DNA of 64,000 nucleotides from positions 123,760,614 to 123,824,613 of the forward strand of contig CM051521.1 in assembly GCA_028015205.1 (NCBI GenBank), written 5' to 3'. How positions within the stretch are numbered: position 1 is the stretch's first letter; the number at the start of each line of letters is the position of its first letter. The position numbers were made by a program, and so were the translations under genes. Source of the stretch: Mytilisepta virgata (Eukaryota; Mollusca; Bivalvia; Mytilida; Mytilidae). Shown in pieces: positions 1 to 9,872 of this stretch. Below the pieces are notes generated by a model. It searched no databases. It saw only the letters and a list, made by a program, of their open reading frames with translations, and was not told the origin of the DNA.

Positions 1-510
1 TAGAAATTGAGAATTGCAAAATTTGCTGTTTTGTGCACTCGATGACTTTCACTTATTAAGTTTCACAGAAAACTAAACGTCAGTAGGTTTGAATTAGTAC
101 ATTGACTCTTGCATATTTATAAGCGGGAGCATCCATGTCCCATGGACACATTCTTCTTTTATTTAAGAAATTTTAAATGTTAATTCTTGCATTATAGATA
201 TGAATTAGAATATTTGAAAAGAAATGAGCCTTGAACAAATATACTTTTCATAGCTCTCCTTTTTTTGTTTTTCTCTATTTTGATTTAATTTGTCAGACTT
301 ACCAAAATATATACTTTAGAATTGTTTAATACATTTAATTTCAGTTGTAGTCTGTCATCTACTTATTTTATTTATATACAAGTAATGTATTTATATAGGA
401 GTTTGTTGTTTTTTGTTGACAAGTCTATTTGGGGCCATTAAATGTTTGTTGTGTGATGTGTTGGTAATCATTGTAGGGCACCCAACAACCTGTAGATGTC
501 ATCAATCCTT
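1..510. other. AT-rich intergenic DNA with a repeat terminus
   Basis: No exon is recognisable. Positions about 121-156 (GCATCCATGTCC followed by GGACACATTCT) match a stretch at 22592-22625, so this is probably the end of the same interspersed repeat family. The remainder shows nothing I can name. Confidence 0.4.
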
Positions 511-1443
511 TTTAGTTCACCTGGCCTAAAAGGCCATGTGAGCTATTGCCATTACTTTGCATCCATCTGTCCGTTAACCTTTCACATTTCAATCTTCTTC
601 TCCATAACCCCATGGCCAAATGAAACCAAAATTAGTGGGGATGTTCATTGTATGGTCCTCTACAAAGTTTATGTTTTTGGTTCTGATCCAAAATTCAACA
701 TGGCTGCCAGGGCCATTTATGCACACTGATTGGTTGAAATTTAAAAAATCTTCTTCTCTGAAACTACAAAAGCAATTGAAATGTTATATTGCAGGAATGA
801 TCCTTACAAAGTTTATGTTTTTTGTGCCGATCTGAAATCCAAGATAGCCAGCACCGTGGGACACATTTAACAAGGGATCCTATGGTTAATACATACAAAC
901 ATCTTCTTGTCAGAAACCGTTTAACAGATGGAAGTTATATTATGTCTGAATGATCAGATAATAATCCCTAAGAAAATTGATGTTTTTGTGCCGATCTGAA
1001 ATCCAAGATGGCCACGACCACAGGGCACATTTAACATGGGATCTTATGGGAAATACATACAAAAACCGTTTGACAGATGTAATGTTATGCCTGAATGATC
1101 AGATAATGGTCCTTGACAAAATTATCTTTTTGGTGCTAATCTGAAATTCAACATGGCTGCCAGGGTCAATAATGCACTCTGATTGGCTAAAATTTCAAAA
1201 ATCTTCCTCTCTGAAACTTTGCATAGTTTAAACTTAAACTTAAACTTGGCCATTTGGAACCAAACTTAATACCAGCAATGGTTCTCTTTCAGAATTGTGT
1301 TTGATAACCTTGAATGTCAATCAACCTAACTTTGTTTAACATGGGAAAACTAGCCAAGATAACTGCTACACTTAAATTATCAGTTCTGCTGAAGGTGAAC
1401 AAGTTAAATCCAGGTGAGCGATACAGGCTCTTGAGAGCCTCTA
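511..1443 (+). mobile_element. 'AGCTCACCTGG' interspersed repeat, copy 1
   Basis: Begins with a hairpin head (TTCACCTGGCC, AAAA, GGCCATGTGAGC) and ends with CCAGGTGAGCGATACAGG followed by CTCTTGAGAGCCTC. The interior has repeated sentences such as TTTATGTTTTTTGTGCCGAT and AACATGGCTGCCAGGG, also seen in the copy at 24771-26253. No open reading frame of note. It is a non-autonomous element; head and tail carry inverted AGCTCACCTGG / CCAGGTGAGC motifs. Confidence 0.75.
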
Positions 1444-1680
1444 GTATTCTGTCTGTTAAGGAACTTGTCTCATTGATGCATACTCCAATATTTTTTTGTT
1501 TTTAAAATTCCGTAGAAGCCACTTCTCAGTAACTAGTTGACATAGGGTCATATATTTTTTGTTTGCAGGTGCATGATGAAGAGACTGACCATGTGACATA
1601 AGATGAAGGTCACATAACCTATATTACACGGTTGACTGGCTTTTAAGTTTCATGTAAAAAATCAGTTTTGATATACAAAG

Positions 1681-2905
1681 TGACCTACAATCATATTACT
1701 TGGTGTGAGGGTGCATCTCAAGGAGTAACACAGCCTCCTACCAAAATTAGGTAACTCTGATCTTATCACGCTTCATTGACTTAGGTTAAGTTTTACGTCG
1801 GAGTTCAGTTCTCCAATACCAAGGGACTTACAGTCATATTGCTATGTATGAGGATGCATCTCTGGGAGAAACACAGCCTCCCACCAAAATAAGGTCACTC
1901 TGACCTACTTATCACACCATACACTTGGGTTAAGTTTTAGGTCTCAGTTCAGTTCTCCGATACCAAGGGACCTACAATCATTACTTGGTGTGAGGATGCA
2001 TCTCTTGGAGTAGCACAGCCTCCCACCAGAATTAGGTCACTCTGACCTACTTATCACACTTCATAGAGGGTTAAGTTTTCGTCCAAGTTCAGTTCTCCGA
2101 TACCAAGGGACCTACAATCTTGGTGTGAGGATGCATCCCAGGGAGTAAGTAACTCAGCCTCCCACTAAAATTAGGTCATTCTGACCTACTTATCGCTCTA
2201 TAATGACTTAGGTTAGGTTTTACTTCCAAGTTCAGTTCTCCAATACCAAGGGATCTACAATCATATAACTTGGTGTGAGGGTGCATTTCGGGGAGTAACA
2301 CAGCCTCCCACTAAAATTAGGGCACTCTGACCTACTTATTGTGCTTCATTGAATTAGGTTAAATTTTACGTCTGAGTTCAGATCTCTGATACCAAGGGAC
2401 CTACAATCATATTACTTGGTGTGAGGGTGCATCTCAGGATGTAACACAGCCTCCTACCAAAATTAGGTCATTCTGACCTACTTATCGCTCGATAATGACT
2501 TAGGTTAAGTTTTATGTTCAAGTTCAGTTCTCCAATACCAAGGGACCTACAATCATATAACTTGGTGTGAGGATGCATCTCAGGGACTAACAAAGCCTCC
2601 CACCAAACTTAGGTCACTCTGACCTACTTGTCGTGCTTCATTGACTTAGGTTATGTTTTATGTCTGAGTTCAGTTTTCTCATACCAAGCGACCTACAATC
2701 ACATTACTATGTGTCAGGATGGAATAACATAACCTCTGACCAACATTAGGTCGCTCTGACCTACTTACTGCACTTCATTGATTTAGGTTAAGTTTTACAT
2801 CTGAGTTCAGTTCTCTGATACCAAGCGACCTACAATCATAATTTGCTGTTAGGGTGCATCTAGGGGAGCTACAAAGCCACACACCAAAATTAGTGGGGGA
2901 ACGAG
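1681..2905. repeat. ~144-bp satellite, about 9 tandem units
   Basis: The phrase GACCTACAATCATATTACTT or a close variant recurs at 1681, 1825, 1969, 2109, 2252, 2398, 2544, 2690 and 2827, a spacing of 137-146 bp. Each unit also has CACAGCCTCCCACC, an AGGTCA-n3-TGACCT palindrome, CTTAGGTTAAGTTTTA and GTTCAGTTCTC. The last unit decays after about 2880. No coding potential is seen. It resembles an arrayed satellite rather than a gene. Confidence 0.9.
1892..2762. promoter_or_regulatory. Repeated palindromic nuclear-receptor-type sites (AGGTCA n3 TGACCT)
   Basis: Perfect 15-bp palindromes lie at 1892-1906, 2034-2048, 2173-2187, 2465-2479 and 2611-2625. Single-mismatch versions lie at 2319-2333 and 2748-2762, and a poorer one near 1751. 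AGGTCAnnnTGACCT is the established consensus for estrogen-receptor-type inverted repeats with 3-bp spacing. Occupancy in this organism is unknown; the sites could be an accident amplified with the satellite. Confidence 0.35.
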
Positions 2906-3665
2906 GTTAACTTTGTAATCGTAGATTTAGGGTTTTGTAATGAAAACATTCTACATGTAAAAATACACTAATCGAATTATGAAAATGACATATATATTCA
3001 AAGATTATCCTTTAAATCACGGAGCTCCGAGTAAATAGACCAAACAGTCATACAACAACGATACAATTTGCCAAAAAAACACTCTAAAACAAATCGTAAG
3101 TACAGTATGTTTAGCATTTAACACTTTGGTGATATATATGATCTATGAAAGTTTAATTGCCACTGTCCTTGTGGTATTTAAATAAAGTCCACTTCTTTAA
3201 GTCGGGGATATTTTATTGACTGTACAATCACCTTGCCCTTGACTGTACAATCGCTTGGCCAAATTCATAAAATTCATTGTATGTGCATTGTATTGATTCT
3301 TCCTTGTCTGCACTATAGAAGTCCAAAATAGATATTTATGACCAGCAGTTCTATTCTTTAAAACTTTCAAAAAAAAAAAAAACAACTTTTACAATCATCA
3401 TGAATTGATTTATTACTATGGACCAGTATCAAAATGGGCATTGGACATGTAATGACACATCATATTCCTCTGCTGATCTACGAGTACTACTCATTCGGTG
3501 TTTGTGGGACAAAACAACAAGTGTCTTTTGAGCATGAACGCAATACTCTCTTACATGTAAATAGTAATGCTGCCAAGATTTGTTTAAACAGTTTGACAGA
3601 AAATTATGAAGTGAATTTTCAAATCCAATCCTATGTTAGGCAATGGTAACCATCTTAGTTGACAG
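2906..3665. other. AT-rich intergenic DNA
   Basis: No exon or repeat family recognised. A short direct duplication of TTGACTGTACAATC occurs near 3216 and 3240. Open frames here are short and AT-driven. Confidence 0.4.
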
Positions 3666-4008
3666 TCTTGGTCATAGGATAAATGAGTCTAGTGCCAAGT
3701 GATTTCTAACGAAGATTTTTAAATGATTTTTCCCGTAGGGTCATGTGTTAAGCTAATTTCAGCTATAGCGTCCATCTTGATTAACAGTCCGGGTCATTGA
3801 ACACATCTCGGAAAGAGGGCCATTTTAGGTTTCAGACCAGAAGATTTTTTAATTATTTTTTCTATAAGGTCCTATGTGAAACTTAGTTCGGCTGTAGCGG
3901 CCATCTTGGTTGACAGTCCGGGTCATCGGACACACTTCTGAAAAAGGAGCACCTAAGGACCGTTGCTGCCAACGTTTGTTTCATCCCTTTTGGCCAGGTG
4001 TGCTAAAA
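3666..4008 (-). mobile_element. 'AGCTCACCTGG' repeat family, diverged fragment
   Basis: Contains repeated phrases GCGGCCATCTTGGTTGACAG and CACCTAAGGACC, and ends with GGCCAGGTGTGCTAAAAAA, the reverse-orientation terminus of the family. The same phrases recur at 39766-40393, so the two are copies of one subfamily. Confidence 0.6.
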
Positions 4009-4950
4009 AAGTTTCATTAAATACTATGCATCTCATGTAAGGAATTCTTGACTTCAGTCTCTTGAAAAGACAACACCATCGTAAAAAGTTCAATCGAATT
4101 GTGGTTCGCTTTAACTTATTAATTTCATCACTTGTAATTCAAAATTCCTATTCCTTCGTAAGTATTTTAGTTGATTTATGGTGCTCACTGGAAATCAAGC
4201 TGTGCAAATCCAGCTCTTACTTGGAAGGCAAGACATCAAGTTGTATTTTTAAACGAATATCTTGAATTATCGTTATCATTTATTGTATCTTGTATATTGG
4301 ACACGCCGCGTAAGTTTGGAATTTCTCAAAATAAAGGTTTTTGCACCATAACCTGCTCAGATTATGGGGTCCTAGGTACCACAACCGCACCTGATTTACT
4401 GCCTCCTAGGCAAGGGACAATTTGCGATCATGTGAGCTTCTGGTTTCATTCACTCCTACTGCTTTTGTACAGGATTATATTACGTGTCATACATTCGAGG
4501 CCGACATTAATGTGCACTATGTTTAACAACTTTTAAAAACAATGTCAATTTCAAATTGTCAGAGTGTTGCATTTGGTCTGAGACTATTATAACTGTTATA
4601 GTAGTCTCAGATTTGGTGTATATAATACATTGATATATCAATCTCACTTGTTGACAGGACAGCCCTAGATCCCGTGGCTGGACTTGTGAACATCATTAGC
4701 CAGGGGTGGGGTCTCTTAACCACTCAATAAGGTTGTAGAATTTTGATTTTCTAAACTTGGTGCCCACAGGGGTCGTATTTTGAAAATTGTAAATTAATTG
4801 TTGTGACGTAAACTCCTTTCATTTTTTCATTCCTGAATTTTATTTCTTTACAGTATCGTTATATAAGTATGAAGATGCGCAATAAGGTTTCATAGATTTG
4901 TTTTTTAAAAACTGAGACCCACAGGGATCAAATTTTAAAAATCATGAATA
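4009..4950. other. Unassigned intergenic DNA with a short hairpin
   Basis: A 121-codon open frame at 4171-4536 (+) has no recognisable domain and is probably chance. Positions 4578-4610 form a near-perfect hairpin (CTGAGACTATTATAAC / GTTATAGTAGTCTCAG). Nothing else is supported. Confidence 0.4.
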
Positions 4951-6255
4951 GTAAGTAAGTAAGTAAGTAAGTAAGTAAATTCTTTATTTAAAGAGGGTAA
5001 CACAGTTAGTTTATAAAAATAATCTTCCCTGAGGCCCTCATGAACACAACATATTAAACAAAACAAAACATATAAAATTGAATATTACAATGTGTACTCA
5101 TACTACAGTACCATAGACAATTTGATCATAATAACATATATATTGTACAAAACATTGGTATGGTTCGAGACACTGTCTAGTCATGATCTTATTTATGTAA
5201 AAAGTTCTTTATTTTTGTTTTAAAAAGGTTTTTGTTTGCTAAATTATGCAAACTCATAGGTAAATCATTCCATAATACTGAACCCGAATATAAAAATGAG
5301 TGTTTGTATAATTCAATATTAGGTTTAGGAACAAATAATTTTTCTATCACATTATTTCGTAATTGGTAAGGATTGTCAGAAAACTTAAATATATTTTTGA
5401 GATAAATTGGTGCTTCACTGTTAATGATTTTATGCATCAGCAAATATTTATGATATTTTATTCTCATGTCGACAGTCATCCATCCTAGTCGTTTAAATAG
5501 AGGTTCTGATGGTGATAATGGGTCAGCATCTAGGATGACTCGCGCAGCTCTCTTTTGTAGTTTTATTAGCCTAGACAATTGGTCAGTTCCACAACCTCCC
5601 CATACAATACAACAATAATCAATTAAAGGGAGAATATAACCATTGTAATATGCGTTTCTAGTATTATTGTTTAAAAATTTCTTAATTTTAGTTAAAAGGT
5701 GTATTCTTGAAGATATGCATTTACATAAATGATCAATTTGGTTCTTCCAAGTAAGGTTATTATCTATTCTTACACCAAGCAGTTTTTCACATTCAGAATT
5801 TTGTAGAATGGATGAATTTATTAACAGGGATGGTTGATTGTTAATTAACTGAAGTCTTTGTTTAGTTCCAATTGTCATACATTTTGTTTTATCAATATTA
5901 ATAAACATGTTATTTTGTTTGCACCATTGTTCAACATTCTGTAAATCATCTTGAACTTTAGCTTGAATGTCTTGAATATCTTTTCCTGACCTATGCAAGG
6001 TGGTGTCATCTGCATATAAATCTGTTTTACAGTTTTTTATTGATAATGGAAGGTCGTAGATATAAATAACAAATAAAAGAGGGCCAATAATAGAGCCTTG
6101 TGGAACACCATATTCAATAACCTTTTGACTAGAATAAGCACTACCAATCTTTACTTGTTGAGTTCGTTCATTTAAATAAGATTCAAAAAATTTAATACAT
6201 GTATGACTGAAACCATAAAGTTGTAGTTTATGACATGTCAGGGCTTTGTAAGAAC
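4951..6255 (-). mobile_element. 5'-truncated non-LTR retrotransposon (LINE)
   Basis: The element reads on the minus strand. Its reverse-transcriptase frame is open from about 6255 to the stop at 5186-5188, followed by about 200 bp of 3' UTR and a (CTTA)n tail at about 4951-4977. 5' truncation plus a simple-repeat tail is typical of target-primed LINE insertion (CR1/Jockey-like clades often end in microsatellites). No endonuclease domain remains. Inactive copy. Confidence 0.8.
5186..6255 (-). pseudogene. LINE reverse transcriptase, C-terminal fragment
   Basis: The open frame of about 350 residues starts inside the RT domain. It contains the fingers/palm signature YGVPQGSIIGPLLF and the catalytic YADDTT box, then the thumb-type segment with LGVRIDNNLTWKNQI and the C-terminal region typical of jockey/CR1-like RTs (LQKRAARVIL, LWNDLP near the end). 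The first RT motifs, the endonuclease and ORF1 are missing because of 5' truncation, so no function is expected. There is no true start codon: the frame simply runs in from the truncation point. Confidence 0.8.
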
Positions 6256-6525
6256 GAACGTGGATACAAAATCCTGACTTGGGAGGATGACTTATGACCT
6301 AAACTTTTTTCCATTTTTTCATTGTGTATAGTTTTTAATCTAATAGTAGAATTATTGCATGCTATATGTAGGTAGGCTATAAATATACTTATTGACTGGG
6401 TATGAGCGGTATAGTAAGTTTAATATCCCCTAGGCGAAGCCAAGGGAAATAGTTGGTATCGAGGTGATAATAAACTTACTATTACCCGAATATGCAGTCA
6501 GTAAGTGAGCCACCGAGATCACTTT

Positions 6526-6615
6526 ACCGGTCAATAGTTTCCAGTACTAATAATAGCCGGCCAGTAGTAGTGGAAAATATTGGCCTGTCAATGGTAATGG
6601 AAACTATTGACCGGT
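6526..6615. repeat. Foldback with ACCGGTCAATAGTTTCCA arms
   Basis: Left arm 6526-6543 and right arm 6598-6615 are inverted complements. Extra copies of the half motif (ACCGGTCAATAGTTT) follow at about 6610-6625. Flanking 6390-6520 has weaker inverted similarity (TAGTAAGTTTAATA versus AATAAACTTACTA). Looks like a small MITE-type remnant. Confidence 0.55.
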
Positions 6616-6640
6616 CAATAGTTTAAAGTTTAGAAACAGA

Positions 6641-9600
6641 CAAAATAGTAAAATTACTGTCTTAATTTTTATATAGAAAAAACATAATGAGGTATAATAA
6701 AAAAAAAACATATAATATTTTGAACTGTGGGTAAGTACTTGCAAGGTGTGTGTGGATCACTGTCGATTCCGACTGTAGCTTTATAGCTTATATTTGATCC
6801 ATTTGTCTATATTTATGACAATAAAATATGTTTAAAGTAAATTTGACCCCACTTGGGCTTCCAATCGATTCCGACTATAGCTTTATAGTTTATATTTTAT
6901 CCCACTTGGGCTTCCAATCGATTCTGACTGTAGCTTTATAGTGTATATTTGATCTCACTTGGGCATCCAATCGTATTTTCAGAATTTATCAGTGGACTAG
7001 AAAATTATAATATGCATACGAATAGATAAGGTTTCTATCTAGACGTATGGTAGACAGTCCACACATCCGTGCCAAAGCATATGATAGTTACCTCCCCCAC
7101 CCCCCTTTCTATGTTTTGATTTCAGAGGTTGTATCCTGAAATAATGACAGGACCAAATATCACACTATTTATTATAAGATAATGGTCCTTTCCTGCACTT
7201 CCAGGTGAATAAGGTGAATAAAGTATGATTTTTTTTGTGAAAAAATCTTCGAACTGATTTTGTTACCGTGTATCTATTCCAGTAATATATATTTTCTATT
7301 CTAGAAGTTCATTTGGCTTAAATTTCTAATATTTTTAATTTCTAGAGAATACGATATCGTTGTTTTAGTTCTAACGGTGTCACATTTCAAGTTCGTGAAT
7401 ATTTATTGACTAGGTTAAGCGAAAATGTAAAAATTGACAAAAAAAAACAAAAACATCTTGGTATAGATTGAATCTGCAGCTTCTATGGTGAGAGAAGAAT
7501 TAGAATAATATTTTTAACGTAAAACTGTTACTTATTGTATATCTACAGAAGGTCTTTTAGAGTAAAAATGAATGAAACGAAGGAATAGTTTCCACAGCGA
7601 GAAAAACCGTTATTTTATATCAGATCACATATTTAATTAAAAATATCTATTGACACTGATAGGTGTCAACAAAACTATTGAACCAAGGGGACAAGCTGAG
7701 AATTTTTTTATGCGACAACTGTTTCTTCAGTGTTCCACCAAATTTATCTTTTATAATTATATATCTGGAAATATTGTGATTGTCTAAAACATCTGAACAA
7801 AAAGTCTTCTCCTTGTTAAAAAAACTATATTTTTGTTTTAAAGTTTCAAATGAAATTAGAAAATTGTATGTAATTAAACATGATTTGACGAAACATGATT
7901 AACGTGTTTATACATGTCCGTTTGTTTATAACAACAATCATAATCCCCAGCATGTCATACATACAACAATTAACTTTTATGAATAGAAATTTGACCAGAC
8001 ATTGAAATATAAAAAAAACAGAAAGGCATAGATTGTCATTTATCATTTCACGGAGTAGATAACATATACCTTAAATTCTGGTAAGTTGAAAAAAAATCTC
8101 GATTTGTTAATTTTTGAAATTTTTTAAATTATTATTTCGTAGTTTTTTTCGTACTTTTATTATTATTATTTTGTGAATGGATGCGTTAAACAGGAACTGT
8201 ATATGATAGTATTATATGATCCCTGGTTGAAACTAGTCAATATTATATTATCTACATATACTTATTTACATTTTTGTTTATTTTTTTTTGTGATTAATGC
8301 AATGCCTTTAAAAGCTGATTTAAACCTTCAAGTATGGACTATGATTTATATCATAATTTTCAGCATGGTAATAGTCAGAATCGTTAAACAAATATATATA
8401 TAATCAGAAGGAATTAACTAAAAATCATTTTAGGCAACAATAAAAAGCGTGTTTTTTAAACGTTTTAAGAAACATTTATTGATTTTAGGGGTGCCTCCTG
8501 ACGATTTCGAGTCAAATGGCAAGTCATAAATATTGGTTTCAAGGGAAATAATATTTTAACAGGGAACTGGTTTCTATTTTCCATATATAATGAATTTAAA
8601 CCGTGTAACATTTTCTTATAAATACGCCAAAGGAAAATTCCTCGATTAGAAGAAATTTATCATAAATTTTCAAAAAAATCTTTCACAGTGAGCTGTAGAA
8701 TCAATAAGTAAAGTAGGACAATGTGAACATGCCTGAAAAAGAAAGCGTTAACGATTTATACAGAATTATTTGTTTTGGTTCTATAGAAGTTCTGTTGGAC
8801 TCTGAAGGGTCAATTTTCAGAACGAATAGTTAAAATAGTAATAGATATTATATTGTAAATTGCGAAACAGCGACTATATCGATAAATGGGACAATACTTA
8901 ATGCCAGGTAAGCATTGGAAGTTATATTAGTTTTGGTGAAAATTCCTCTAAAAGTTCTATGAAGTCTGTATCCTGGACCATATTTTATTTTTAAAAAAAA
9001 ATCCTCAAGAAAAACAATTTAATAAAAATTTCGCTCACACCTATTTTTGTCATCCAAAAATCCAAACAACAAAAAATCAATTTGGTGTGGCCTAATGAGG
9101 AATAAATCATTAAAGTTTCGAACTGTATTATCTCTCATTCAACACACACACACAAACACCAAGCATTCATTCTTCTTACACCCCGATTTGAATTGGTTAC
9201 TAAACAGCACAAGGACACAGAAAATTGATACCGCAGAGGAGAAGGAAATCCATTTTTAATACAGACTGAAGACATATCTATATTACAACATATGCAATTA
9301 TATGACATTACCTTTATATATATATATATAAACAGGAGAATTCATAATATCGAACATGCATATATATCATATTACATTAAAATATATTTTATACTAAAAA
9401 TGTCATCATTCATTTTGTGTTTTCAAGATGAAGAACAGCATTATAAGCCTATAATCACTTGCTTTTCACACGGGTTAATTTATCATATAGATAAAATAAC
9501 TTTTTTCTCAAAAGGATAAACATTGTAGTAGAATTCAATAGCTGACCGTGAAATATATATGGTTTAAAATATCGATGACTTTTGCCACAAGTAATACATA

Positions 9601-9872
9601 AAAAACTGAAATTTCATCGCAGGGCAGTGACCTGATCTACTAGGGTGAATCAAATTTTCTTGTAGCTTTAAAGTAACTGGTCATACATTTTACCTGGAAA
9701 AATAAATCTAGAACGTAAACAGAATTTCGAAGTAGATTCAAACTTAGAGAACATGAATTCCGTTTTGTATATAAAATACTTTTATTGCGTTTTATGTTTA
9801 TGTTCGTAGCGCACACATTTTGAAATTAACGTAAACTGATTACGTCTTTATTTTCAGACTTTGTAAGTGGTA
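6641..9872. other. AT-rich 5' flank of SAMD8
   Basis: About 3.2 kb without a recognised gene. 6764-6975 has three imperfect copies of TCGATTCCGACTATAGCTTT followed by CCACTTGGGCTTCC. There are CA and TA microsatellites near 9143 and 9305. A 5'-UTR exon of SAMD8 probably lies here, because a splice acceptor (TTTTCAG) ends at about 9857 just before the start codon, but its upstream partner was not identified. Confidence 0.4.

Noticed and set aside
4171..4536. 121-codon open frame on the + strand
   Set aside because: No domain, no splice partners and no conserved motif; partly overlaps another open frame. Most likely chance.
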